Program-made: the position numbers and the translations under genes | The notes under the pieces: model-generated | Told to the model about the DNA's origin: nothing | The model's database searches: none | What the model saw: only the letters and a program-made list of their open reading frames with translations | Shown: in pieces, positions 1 to 6,430 of the stretch | Position numbering within the stretch: position 1 is the stretch's first letter | How the letters are laid out: each line of letters begins with the position of its first letter | Source: Chitinophagaceae bacterium | Lineage (GTDB): Bacteria > Bacteroidota > Bacteroidia > Chitinophagales > Chitinophagaceae | Reading direction: 5' to 3' | Length of the DNA: 6,430 nt | Assembly: GCA_003489485.1 (NCBI GenBank) | Contig: DNMB01000160.1 | Coordinates: 2,587 to 9,016 of the forward strand

Positions 1-27
1 GTTCACTCGCAGCTGAAGAACAAGTGA
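1..27 (+). CDS. possible 3' end of prs (ribose-phosphate pyrophosphokinase), partial
   Basis: Frame 1 reads VHSQLKNK and then TGA, 19 bases before rplY. A prs gene (PRPP synthetase) commonly precedes rplY/ctc and pth in bacteria, including Bacillus and many Bacteroidota. A short tail of the form S-V-x-S-x-L followed by a few polar residues would fit the end of such a protein. Only eight codons are visible, so the identification rests on gene order. Another frame stays open to a TAA at 33-35 (SLAAEEQVNQ) and cannot be excluded. The sequence upstream of the window would settle it. Confidence 0.35.
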   Translation, partial: VHSQLKNK

Positions 28-46
28 ACCAATAAAACAAAATAGC

Positions 47-679
47 ATGAACACAATTACAATCGAAGGACAACTGAGGACCGGATTTGGCAAATCAGCC
101 ACCCGTCAACTCCGCTCTCAGGACATGGTACCTGGTGTAATTTACGGGGGTGCGCAGGAGATCAATTTCTATGCTCCTGCTGCGGCTTTCAAAAATTTAG
201 TGTACACACCAAGTTTCCAGTTTGCCGAAGTAAAGATCGACGGCAAGACGTACAAGACCATTCTCAAGGATCTGCAGTTCGACAAGGTAAACGACCATCT
301 TACCCACGTTGATCTGCTCGAACTGGTAGAGGACAAAAAAGTGATCGCTAACATTCCGCTCAAATTCGTTGGTACGTCAAAAGGCGTAAAGGACGGAGGA
401 AAGCTGGTCACCAAAATGAAATCACTCAAGGTAAAGACCTATCCCAAGCACCTGCGTGAGCAGATCGAGGTCAATATCGATAACCTCGATCTTAATGGCA
501 ATATCCGTGTAGAAGACGTTAAGATCGCCGAATACGAGATCTTGAACTCTCCTCGTATTCCCATCGCCTCTGTGGTGCTTACCCGCCAGTTGAAGCAAGA
601 AGAAGCGGCTGCTCCTGCTGCCGGTGCGGCCCCTGCCGCTGCGGCTCCTGCTGCACCTGCCGCGGCTGCCAAGAAATAA
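47..679 (+). CDS. rplY: 50S ribosomal protein L25/general stress protein Ctc (long, TL5-type)
   Basis: This is ribosomal protein L25, which binds 5S rRNA in the central protuberance of the large subunit. At 210 aa it is the long bacterial form (CTC/TL5 type), not the short E. coli form of about 94 aa. Residues 1-92 form the 5S-binding L25 beta-barrel: an early GFGKSATRQLR segment, then VPGVIYGG, and DLQFDKVNDHLTHVDLLEL near 75-93. Residues 94-182 form the C-terminal TL5/CTC domain, with IPLKFVGTSKGVKDGG and the usual ending around NSPRIPIASVVL. Residues 183-210 are a low-complexity Ala/Pro tail ending in KK, probably disordered. The ATG at 47 is preceded by an A-rich stretch without a Shine-Dalgarno sequence, as is usual in Bacteroidota, and the family alignment begins right there. 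The gene is probably co-transcribed with an upstream gene, perhaps prs, and ends at the hairpin at 702-731. Confidence 0.95.
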   Translation: MNTITIEGQLRTGFGKSATRQLRSQDMVPGVIYGGAQEINFYAPAAAFKNLVYTPSFQFAEVKIDGKTYKTILKDLQFDKVNDHLTHVDLLELVEDKKVIANIPLKFVGTSKGVKDGGKLVTKMKSLKVKTYPKHLREQIEVNIDNLDLNGNIRVEDVKIAEYEILNSPRIPIASVVLTRQLKQEEAAAPAAGAAPAAAAPAAPAAAAKK

Positions 680-701
680 TACAACGGAACATCACTTCTG
701 T

Positions 702-731
702 AAAACCCGCATTTTTCGATGCGGGTTTTTT
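702..731 (+). terminator. intrinsic terminator after rplY
   Basis: An 11-bp perfect stem pairs AAAACCCGCAT (702-712) with ATGCGGGTTTT (719-729) around a 6-base loop TTTTCG. The 3' arm runs on into a T tract that reaches 731. It lies 23 bases after the rplY stop and before pth, so it should end the rplY transcript or reduce read-through into pth. On the minus strand the stem also forms but is followed by only four T, so termination should be mainly in the plus direction. Confidence 0.9.
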
Positions 732-744
732 ATTGGGGAAGAAC

Positions 745-752
745 GATATTTG
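745..752 (+). promoter_or_regulatory. weak candidate -7 promoter element for the pth operon
   Basis: GATATTTG matches 7 of 8 positions of the Bacteroidota primary-sigma -7 consensus TAnnTTTG. It lies between the rplY terminator and the pth ATG at 767, where a new promoter would be needed if termination is efficient. There is no clear TTTG -33 element at the right distance, since the region about 20 bases upstream is the terminator stem. The implied leader would be only about 9 bases. This is a tentative call. Confidence 0.25.
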
Positions 753-766
753 AGCCTCGTATCATC

Positions 767-1339
767 ATGAAAATACTACTGGTAGGATTAGGAAACGTGG
801 GTGATGAATATGCGCACACCCGACACAACATCGGATTCGATGTGGTGAATGCATTCGTGCAGCGTCACCAGGGGCAGTTTCGGGTCGATCGTTTGGCCTA
901 TGTTGCCGATGTAAAATGGAAGGGCAAACAATTCGTTTGCATCTGCCCCACCACCTACATGAATCTGAGCGGTAAGGCGGTGAAGTACTGGATGGACAAA
1001 GAAAAAGCCGATATCGCCTCGCTATTGGTGATCGTCGATGATCTGGCCCTTCCACTCGATAAGATCAGACTCAAGCCCGGTGGCAGCGATGCCGGACACA
1101 ATGGATTAAAAAGTATACAGGAGTCACTGGGTACCGTACAATATGCCAAACTTCGATTTGGGATCGGCAATGACTTTCCAAAGGGCAAGCAGGCAGACTT
1201 TGTATTATCCAAGTGGAAAAGTACCGAAGAGAAGCAGGTCTCAAATAAGATCATGCAATGCGTGGATGCCATCGAAGTGGTGGCCACGCAAGGCCTCGAT
1301 GTGGCCATGAACCAATTCAATCAAAAAAGTTTTACCTGA
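767..1339 (+). CDS. pth: peptidyl-tRNA hydrolase
   Basis: Pth cleaves the ester bond of peptidyl-tRNAs that drop off ribosomes, releasing free tRNA in the cytoplasm; it is normally essential. The 190-aa product has the typical length and motifs: the N-terminal strand MKILLVGLGNVG with N10, then HTRHNIGF with catalytic H20, TTYMNLSG (61-69) with N66, VDDLALP with D91 as the likely partner of the catalytic His, and GSDAGHNGLKSI with N112. These correspond to E. coli N10, H20, N68, D93 and N114. The ATG at 767 is chosen because the family begins exactly with this strand. An in-frame ATG at 719 lies inside the rplY terminator stem and would add 16 unrelated residues. The gene follows rplY, a common order, but is separated from it by a strong terminator. 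The next gene starts 10 bases after its stop, suggesting an operon with the two genes downstream. Confidence 0.95.
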   Translation: MKILLVGLGNVGDEYAHTRHNIGFDVVNAFVQRHQGQFRVDRLAYVADVKWKGKQFVCICPTTYMNLSGKAVKYWMDKEKADIASLLVIVDDLALPLDKIRLKPGGSDAGHNGLKSIQESLGTVQYAKLRFGIGNDFPKGKQADFVLSKWKSTEEKQVSNKIMQCVDAIEVVATQGLDVAMNQFNQKSFT

Positions 1340-1349
1340 AATATCCTTT

Positions 1350-1961
1350 ATGAAGATCGTTTGTGTAGGAAGAAACTATGTAGCCCATGCCCGTGAGTTA
1401 GGCAATGAAGTGCCCACTGATCCGGTCATTTTCATAAAGCCTTCCACCGCATTGCTGAAAGAGGGAGCGGCCTTTTCCATCCCTGCCTTTGCCCACGAGA
1501 TCCACTATGAGTGCGAGCTGGTGTTGCGCATTTCCGCCAGGGCCTCTCGTATCGCTGCCGGTCAGGGCATCAATTATTACGATGCCATAACGGCCGGTAT
1601 TGATTTTACCGCGCGCGATCTGCAGCAAAAACTAAAGGACAAGGGACTACCTTGGGAAAAGGCGAAGGCCTTCGATGGTGCCGCCGTGGTGGGCGAGTGG
1701 ATGAAGGCCGATCAATTTGTCAATAAGCGCGATATAAATTTCTGTCTCTATAAGAACAAATCTATCGTACAACAGGCCAGTACCTCGCAAATGATCTTTG
1801 ACTTCGATACCTTGCTTTCTCATATCAGTGAGTATTTTACGCTTGAACCCGGCGATCTGGTCTTTACCGGCACGCCCGCAGGGGTGGGGCCTGTCGAGCC
1901 GGGCGATGTGTTGGAGGGTTTTATCGAAGACGATTCTGCTTTTGAATTATCCATACAGTAG
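1350..1961 (+). CDS. fumarylacetoacetate hydrolase family protein, FAHD1/YcgM-like
   Basis: This 203-aa protein is a single FAH domain of the short FAHD1/YcgM class. Members are Mg2+-dependent enzymes that hydrolyse acylpyruvates or decarboxylate oxaloacetate, releasing pyruvate. The metal ligands are visible as E54 and E56 (HYECEL) and D85 (GIDFTARD). K106 (EKAKAFD) and the lid pair H13/E16 (NYVAHARE) are also present. All are offset by 17 residues from human FAHD1 H30, E33, E71, E73, D102 and K123 as I remember them, so the active site looks complete. FIKPSTALL (28-36) and FTGTPAGVGP (172-181) are family signatures. The ATG at 1350 sits directly before the conserved KIVCVGRNY start. Two TAG codons in tandem close the gene (1959-1964). 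It lies 10 bases after pth and 12 before the fused E1, so all three are probably co-transcribed. The exact substrate cannot be read from the sequence: oxaloacetate or acylpyruvate is an inference from the class. Confidence 0.88.
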   Translation: MKIVCVGRNYVAHARELGNEVPTDPVIFIKPSTALLKEGAAFSIPAFAHEIHYECELVLRISARASRIAAGQGINYYDAITAGIDFTARDLQQKLKDKGLPWEKAKAFDGAAVVGEWMKADQFVNKRDINFCLYKNKSIVQQASTSQMIFDFDTLLSHISEYFTLEPGDLVFTGTPAGVGPVEPGDVLEGFIEDDSAFELSIQ

Positions 1962-1973
1962 TAGACTTACATC

Positions 1974-4061
1974 ATGCATTCATCTTCTTCTCTGCTTCAG
2001 GCGTACGAGTTAATGTGTCAGGCTCATTCCATGGCCGCGATCTATGAGGCGAACCGTAATGTTTGCAAGTATGTGCATTCTACCTCCAGAGGGCATGAGG
2101 CGATCCAATTGGCTGCAGCGTTTAGTCTGCAGCCACACGATTTTGTAAGTCCTTACTATCGTGACGAGAGTTTATTGCTGGGGCTTGGATTTACCCCTTA
2201 TGAATTGATGCTGCAACTGCTGGCCAAGGCAGACGATGCCTTCTCAGGAGGCAGGGAGTACTATTCGCATCCCAGCTACCAAGGAAAAGGAAAGCCGCTT
2301 ATCATCCATCAGTCCAGCGCTACGGGTATGCAGGTCATCCCTACCACTGGCCTTGCGCAGGCGATACAATATTGGGAGACCTTGTTAAAGGGTTCGCAGC
2401 CTCCCGGTGTGGGCGTGCCCGGCTTTATGAATGCAGCCACACCACCCATTGTTATTTGCTCTATGGGAGATGCCAGTGTAACGGAAGGCGAGGTGAGTGA
2501 AGCGTTTCAGTTTGCCGTGCTCAAGCAACTTCCTATCATCTATCTGGTGCAAGACAATAACTGGGGCATCAGCGTAACGGCCGCTGAGGCAAGGGCCATG
2601 AATGCATTTGAGTATGCGGCCGGATTCAAAGGTATGGGAAGAGTACAGGTGGATGGATCCGATTTTGAAGCGTCATTCAATGTAATGAAAGAAGTGGTCA
2701 CAACGGTGCGTCAAACGCGCAAGCCTTTCTTGGTGCATGCGCAGGTGCCGCTGTTGGGCCATCATACCAGTGGCGTACGGCGTGAATTCTACAGAGACGA
2801 AGCCGAACTGGCCTCTCACTTGCAGCATGACCCTCGTCCGAAATTGCGGGCCCGTCTACTGGCAGCAGGTATCTCCGAAGAAGAATTGATCTCAATAGAA
2901 GAGCGGGCCTCGAAACGAGTGGCCGATGATTTTGCAAAGGCGGTGGCAGCACCCGAACCCGCTATAGAAAAAGTGAGCGACCATGTGTTTGCCCCCACAC
3001 CGGTGGTCGAAGAAAAGGGGGAGCGGGCCCCTGCGGGTGCAGCAAAGATCATGATGGTTGATGCTGCCTTGTTTGCGATAAAGGAGATCATGCAAAAGCA
3101 CCCCGAGGCACTGCTTTACGGTCAGGATGTAGGCAAACGACTGGGTGGTGTTTTTAGGGAGGCCGCTACCTTGGCCGATCTCTTTGGAGAGCACCGTGTA
3201 TTTAACACGGCCATACAAGAAGCCTATGTGGTTGGATCGACCGCTGGTATGTCGGCTGCGGGCCTGCGACCCATCGTTGAGGTGCAGTTTGCCGATTACA
3301 TTTATCCGGGATTCAATCAACTTGTTACTGAACTTTCAAAGAGCTGTTATTTGAGCAATGGAAAGTTTCCTGTCTCTATGATCTTGCGTGTTCCTACCGG
3401 CGCTTATGGAGGAGGAGGGCCTTACCACAGTGGGTCGGTAGAGACCACACTGCTCTCCATTAAAGGGATCAAAGTGGTCTATCCTTCTACAGCAGCCGAT
3501 ATGAAGGGGCTAATGAAAGCGGCATACTATGATCCCAATCCTGTGGTCATGCTTGAGCACAAAGGATTGTACTGGAGTAAAGTGCCCGGAACCGAAGAGG
3601 CCCGCACACCCGAGCCCGATGCGGATTATATTGTTCCGCTTGGTAAAGGACGCATCGTACAAAGCGCCAAAGAACATCATATACAATCCGGTGAGTCTGC
3701 GGTCGTGATCACCTACGGAATGGGAGTGTACTGGGCCAAAGAGGCCAGTCTTTCGTTGCCCGGTAAAATAGAGATCGTTGATCTGCGAACCCTTTTTCCA
3801 CTCGACGAAGAGTTGGTCTACGAAAGGGTGCGGGCCCATGGAAAATGTTTGGTGCTTACCGAAGAGCAGCAGCTTAATTCATTTGCCGAGGCACTGGCAG
3901 GACGAATTGGAAAAAATTGTTTTACCTCACTTGATCAACCCGTAGAAGTCTTAGGCGCTTTGAATTTACCGGCCGTTCCCATGAACATGGAACTGGAAAA
4001 AGCAATGCTTCCCACTGCGCAAAAAGTAAGTCGGGTACTCGATCAACTGTTAAGAGGATAA
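1974..4061 (+). CDS. 2-oxoacid dehydrogenase E1, fused alpha and beta subunits (branched-chain type likely)
   Basis: This thiamine-diphosphate enzyme would decarboxylate a 2-oxoacid and pass the acyl group to the lipoyl E2 of a cytoplasmic dehydrogenase complex. The 695-aa chain joins two normally separate subunits. Residues 1-340 are E1 alpha: HEAIQLAAAFSLQPHDFVSPYYRDE (41-65), the ThDP/Mg motif starting GDASVTEGE at 165 and ending NN at 195-196, and the loop GHHTSG (262-267). Residues about 342-357 form a charged, Pro/Ala-containing linker. Residues 358-695 are E1 beta: LLYGQDVG (380-387), catalytic-type E416 in QEAYVVG, PIVEVQFADY (433-442), GGGPYHSGS with H485, and DLRTLFPLDEE (603-613). 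GREYYSH and SSATGMQ (114-120) look more like branched-chain than pyruvate E1 alpha. The third motif residue is Ala where GDG is usual. Fused E1 proteins are known in Bacteroidota. E2 and E3 are not in the window. The substrate is inferred, and pyruvate remains possible. Confidence 0.9.
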   Translation: MHSSSSLLQAYELMCQAHSMAAIYEANRNVCKYVHSTSRGHEAIQLAAAFSLQPHDFVSPYYRDESLLLGLGFTPYELMLQLLAKADDAFSGGREYYSHPSYQGKGKPLIIHQSSATGMQVIPTTGLAQAIQYWETLLKGSQPPGVGVPGFMNAATPPIVICSMGDASVTEGEVSEAFQFAVLKQLPIIYLVQDNNWGISVTAAEARAMNAFEYAAGFKGMGRVQVDGSDFEASFNVMKEVVTTVRQTRKPFLVHAQVPLLGHHTSGVRREFYRDEAELASHLQHDPRPKLRARLLAAGISEEELISIEERASKRVADDFAKAVAAPEPAIEKVSDHVFAPTPVVEEKGERAPAGAAKIMMVDAALFAIKEIMQKHPEALLYGQDVGKRLGGVFREAATLADLFGEHRVFNTAIQEAYVVGSTAGMSAAGLRPIVEVQFADYIYPGFNQLVTELSKSCYLSNGKFPVSMILRVPTGAYGGGGPYHSGSVETTLLSIKGIKVVYPSTAADMKGLMKAAYYDPNPVVMLEHKGLYWSKVPGTEEARTPEPDADYIVPLGKGRIVQSAKEHHIQSGESAVVITYGMGVYWAKEASLSLPGKIEIVDLRTLFPLDEELVYERVRAHGKCLVLTEEQQLNSFAEALAGRIGKNCFTSLDQPVEVLGALNLPAVPMNMELEKAMLPTAQKVSRVLDQLLRG
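3997..4018 (-). terminator. candidate intrinsic terminator for aspS, inside the E1 3' end
   Basis: Read on the minus strand, GCAGTG (4018-4013) pairs with CATTGC (4007-4002) around the loop GGAAG, with one G-U wobble, and is followed by TTTTT (4001-3997). It lies about 45 bases past the aspS stop. The plus-strand copy has an A-C mismatch in the stem and no T tract, so the signal is directional. The stem is short, so strength is uncertain. Confidence 0.4.
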
Positions 4062-4063
4062 CG

Positions 4064-5896
4064 TTACTCCTTTTTTAGCTGAAGTCTGATCTGCAATTCT
4101 TCGAATTGCTTTTCATCGATCGATGCGGGTGCATCGAGCATTACATCGCGTCCTGCATTGTTCTTAGGAAAGGCAATAAAGTCACGAATACTTTCACTGC
4201 CTCCCAAAATGGCGCAAAGTCTGTCAAAACCAAAGGCGATACCTCCGTGTGGTGGAGCACCGTACTCGAAAGCACCTAACAAGAACCCAAACTTGTGCTG
4301 TTGTTCTTCTTCGTTCATGCCCAGTGCGGCGAACATTTTCTCTTGTAACTCACGTTGATGAATACGAATGGAGCCGCCTCCAATTTCGTTTCCGTTGAGC
4401 ACCATGTCGTATGCATTGGCTTTGATGCGGGCATAGGGATGGCTGAGGTAATTAGCAGCATCGGCGATGACCGGACTGTTGCCGATCATCGTTTGTATCT
4501 GATCGGGTTTGGGAGAGGTAAAGGGATGATGACGGGCCACCCAGCGGTTACCCTCTTCGTCGTATTCAAAAAGGGGAAAGTCTAGCACCCAGCATAATTT
4601 AAATTCGTCGGGTTTACGCAGGCCAAGACGCTGTCCGAGCTCGAGCCGCAATTCGCTCATGGCCTTACGGGTACGCTCTTCTTTGCCGGCCAGCAATAAG
4701 ATTAGGTCGCCGGGTTGAGCAGCAGCTGCCTTGGCAATCGCTAACAGTTTTTCGGGGGCATAAAATTTATCGATACTGCTCTTGCACGTTCCGTCTGTCA
4801 GATACTTGATAAAGGCCAATCCCTTCATCCCGATCTGGGGTCGTTGTACCCATTCGGTAAGTTCATCGGTCTGTTTGCGCGAGTATTCCGCCGCACCGGG
4901 CACGGCAAGCGCCAATACGGTTTCCGCCTCATCAAATACCATAAAGCCAGCACCCTCTATTAACAAGCGGTGATCGGCTCTTTCCGCAAAGACCGTATCT
5001 GGTTTTTTTAGATTCAGCAGGGGCATTGCATAGCGGATATCGGGCTTATCGTTTCCATAGGTCCACATGGCCTCTTCCCAGCTAAGACGGGCAATGGGTT
5101 CGTTATAGTCGATCTGTTTGACCTCTTTGAAAATGGAGCGGATCATTCCCTCGAACATATTGAGGATATCTTCTTGCTCCACGAACGACATCTCACAATC
5201 GATCTGGGTAAACTCGGGTTGTCGGTCGGCTCTGAGGTCTTCGTCGCGAAAACATTTTACGATCTGGTAGTAGCGATCATAGCCACTCACCATGAGCAGT
5301 TGTTTGAACGTTTGCGGTGATTGTGGCAGCGCATAGAACTGTCCGGGATTCATACGAGAAGGCACTACAAAATCACGCGCACCCTCGGGGGTCGACTTGA
5401 TCAGAAAGGGTGTTTCAATGTCCATGAACTGCTGCTGGTGCAAGTAGGTGCGAGCCGCCCGGTTTACGGCATAGCGCAGTTCGAGGTTGCGGCGAACGGC
5501 AGGTCTTCTCAGGTCCAAAAAGCGATATTTCATTCGCAAGTCATCTCCTCCGTCGGTGTCGTCCTGAATAGTAAAGGGTGGAACAGCGGCCCGGTTTAGT
5601 ATGGCAAAAGAGGCCACATCGATCTCGATCTCTCCGGTGGGCAATTGCAAATTTTTATTGCTTCGCTCAATCACCACTCCTGTTACTTGCAGCACAAACT
5701 CTCTACCGAGAGGAGAGGCCTCTAATTGGGCATTGACGTTCTCACCAAATAGTAGTTGCGTAATGCCATAGCGGTCGCGCAGGTCCACAAAGGTGATCGA
5801 GCCGTATTTGCGAATGGTTTGCACCCATCCGGCCAGTTGCACTTGCTTGCCTTTATCGCTTATGCGTAATTCTCCACAGGTATTCGTTCTGTACAT
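4064..5896 (-). CDS. aspS: aspartyl-tRNA synthetase
   Basis: AspRS charges tRNA-Asp with aspartate in the cytoplasm. The 610-aa length and layout are those of the bacterial class IIb type with a GAD insertion. Residues 1-100 form the anticodon-binding OB fold ([26 protein letters not shown]). Motif 1 lies near 157-168, with the flipping loop TPEGARDF at 169-176. [10 protein letters not shown] holds K198. Motif 2, [18 protein letters not shown] (216-233), carries R217, E219, Q231 and D233. The GAD domain spans about 290-430. HHPFTSP is at 456-462, [13 protein letters not shown] at 501-513, and motif 3, GIAFGFDRL (552-560), has R559. All catalytic residues I know are present. The ATG at 5896 fits the family start ([10 protein letters not shown]), and no Shine-Dalgarno is seen. 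A small membrane-protein gene ends 22 bases upstream on the same strand, so they are probably co-transcribed. The stop codon is two bases from that of the convergent E1 gene. Confidence 0.97.
   Translation of the reverse strand: MYRTNTCGELRISDKGKQVQLAGWVQTIRKYGSITFVDLRDRYGITQLLFGENVNAQLEASPLGREFVLQVTGVVIERSNKNLQLPTGEIEIDVASFAILNRAAVPPFTIQDDTDGGDDLRMKYRFLDLRRPAVRRNLELRYAVNRAARTYLHQQQFMDIETPFLIKSTPEGARDFVVPSRMNPGQFYALPQSPQTFKQLLMVSGYDRYYQIVKCFRDEDLRADRQPEFTQIDCEMSFVEQEDILNMFEGMIRSIFKEVKQIDYNEPIARLSWEEAMWTYGNDKPDIRYAMPLLNLKKPDTVFAERADHRLLIEGAGFMVFDEAETVLALAVPGAAEYSRKQTDELTEWVQRPQIGMKGLAFIKYLTDGTCKSSIDKFYAPEKLLAIAKAAAAQPGDLILLLAGKEERTRKAMSELRLELGQRLGLRKPDEFKLCWVLDFPLFEYDEEGNRWVARHHPFTSPKPDQIQTMIGNSPVIADAANYLSHPYARIKANAYDMVLNGNEIGGGSIRIHQRELQEKMFAALGMNEEEQQHKFGFLLGAFEYGAPPHGGIAFGFDRLCAILGGSESIRDFIAFPKNNAGRDVMLDAPASIDEKQFEELQIRLQLKKE
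4093..4113 (+). terminator. candidate intrinsic terminator for the pth-FAHD1-E1 operon, inside the aspS 3' end
   Basis: A perfect 7-bp stem pairs GCAATTC (4093-4099) with GAATTGC (4103-4109) around the loop TTC, followed by TTTT (4110-4113). It starts 32 bases after the E1 stop codon and lies in the aspS codons for QFEEL. On the minus strand the same stem is followed by AGATC, with no T tract, so it would act only in the plus direction. The stem is A/T-rich and the T tract short. A second inverted repeat, TCGATGC-GGGT-GCATCGA (4120-4137), follows but has no T tract. Confidence 0.45.
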
Positions 5897-5918
5897 GATG
5901 TCGTGCTTATGCCAATGA

Positions 5919-6341
5919 TCAAAGTGTAGGGGTTCTTTTCTGTCTTATTTCTTGAGTGCGCTGAATTAAATAGTAGTGTAGCAAGATCAATGAGCCCAAT
6001 GTAAAGGGGATCATTGAAAGTTGCTTTCCGGTCATGATATCAAAAAAAATCTCGTTGTCTCGTTTAATGAACTCCATGATCATCCAGGTACTGTTGGCGC
6101 AGATCCAAAACGTAACGGCGAGGTTGTGCGCCAGCTCGGAGGCAATGCCACGCGTTCTCCAGGCAATGAAAATGGCTACAAACAAAGTGGGAATAATCAT
6201 TCCGATGCCCATTATGGTCCAACCCATACACCAGCTCAGGTCTTTGATGATCCAAAAAACAATGTGTAGGTTCTCCATTCTTCGATACTTGGCCGGTATC
6301 GAGTAAAGGGATTCGGGGGGCTCCTGCAGGTTGTTCGTCAT
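5919..6341 (-). CDS. small four-helix membrane protein of unknown function
   Basis: The product is 140 aa from the ATG at 6341. I do not recognise a named family, though it resembles uncharacterised proteins of Bacteroidota. Four hydrophobic segments are visible, at about 25-41, 44-61, 71-91 and 109-126. Positive charges (KYRR before helix 1, RTRG after helix 2, a basic tail at 127-140) predict both ends in the cytoplasm. Helix 1 carries an unusual K33-D34 pair in IIKDLSW. The most distinctive stretches are the [13 protein letters not shown] lead-in, [15 protein letters not shown], and [17 protein letters not shown] running into STWMIMEF. There is no signal peptide and no recognisable enzymatic motif. 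The frame stays open upstream to a TTG at 6392 (157 aa), but ATG is preferred because the added residues are polar and not membrane-like. An internal ATG (MENLHI) would remove the lead-in. The gene ends 22 bases before aspS and may share its transcript. Confidence 0.72.
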   Translation of the reverse strand: MTNNLQEPPESLYSIPAKYRRMENLHIVFWIIKDLSWCMGWTIMGIGMIIPTLFVAIFIAWRTRGIASELAHNLAVTFWICANSTWMIMEFIKRDNEIFFDIMTGKQLSMIPFTLGSLILLHYYLIQRTQEIRQKRTPTL

Positions 6342-6430
6342 AGCGACCGAAAGGTAAGAAAGTTGTGAAAAAATGCGCTCAATTTCTCGCAAATCGAGAG
6401 AGGCTCGCCTCGGGGTGAATAGGCTGTTGG

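Noticed and set aside
439..684. Minus-strand Ala-rich open frame opposite the end of rplY
   Set aside because: Its composition merely mirrors the GC-rich Ala/Pro codons of the L25 tail; it has no start signal or family likeness.
719..766. In-frame upstream ATG extending pth by 16 residues
   Set aside because: The ATG lies in the 3' arm of the rplY terminator, and the added residues do not resemble Pth, whose conserved first strand begins at the ATG at 767.
955..1320. 121-codon minus-strand open frame opposite pth
   Set aside because: Shadow of a well-conserved gene; no motif or upstream signal supports it.
2892..3320. 142-codon minus-strand open frame opposite the E1 gene
   Set aside because: It lies wholly within a clearly coding region on the other strand, has no recognisable domain, and looks like a chance shadow.
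4120..4137. Inverted repeat TCGATGC-GGGT-GCATCGA in aspS as a second terminator
   Set aside because: There is no T tract on either strand after the stem, so it may be chance; noted only beside the better hairpin at 4093-4113.
6349..6356. Minus-strand TACCTTTC resembling the Bacteroidota -7 element
   Set aside because: It misses the final G of TAnnTTTG, has no well-spaced TTTG upstream, and would place the transcript start essentially at the ATG.
6342..6392. Longer form of the membrane protein starting with TTG at 6392
   Set aside because: The start is a rare codon, and the 17 extra residues show no membrane or family-like character; the ATG at 6341 is simpler. It is kept as an alternative.
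6400..6411. Short inverted repeat GAGGC-TC-GCCTC near the right edge
   Set aside because: Five-bp arms with a two-base centre and no T tract; too short and isolated at the window edge to call an operator or terminator.

Overview
The window looks like ordinary chromosomal housekeeping DNA from a member of the Bacteroidota, most likely near the Chitinophagaceae. The reasons are protein-level resemblance, A/T-rich start regions with no recognisable Shine-Dalgarno sequence before any gene, the rplY-pth order, and a 2-oxoacid dehydrogenase E1 with its alpha and beta parts fused in one chain. The placement is from memory of these families, not from a search. I found no mobile element, CRISPR array, rRNA or tRNA. 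No stretch longer than about 90 bases lacks a gene or recognisable signal.

Plus strand, left to right: a few codons that may be the 3' end of prs (1-27); rplY, ribosomal protein L25 (47-679); a strong intrinsic terminator (702-731); then a tight run of three genes. These are pth (767-1339), a FAHD1-like fumarylacetoacetate hydrolase family enzyme (1350-1961) and the fused E1 (1974-4061). The gaps of 10 and 12 bases suggest one transcript, possibly started by a weak promoter candidate just after the rplY terminator.

Minus strand, right to left: a small four-helix membrane protein of unknown function (about 6341-5919), then aspS, aspartyl-tRNA synthetase (5896-4064), 22 bases downstream and probably co-transcribed. 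The E1 and aspS genes converge with only two bases between their stop codons. Each has a terminator-like hairpin lying inside the other's 3' coding end.

Two themes share the window. One is translation: L25 binds 5S rRNA, Pth recycles stalled peptidyl-tRNA, and AspRS charges tRNA-Asp. The other is 2-oxoacid metabolism: the FAHD1-like enzyme is predicted to act on oxaloacetate or acylpyruvates, and E1 on branched-chain 2-oxoacids or pyruvate. No clearly new multi-gene system is visible. The best leads are the convergent junction, the fused E1 beside the FAHD1-like gene, and the uncharacterised membrane protein ahead of aspS.
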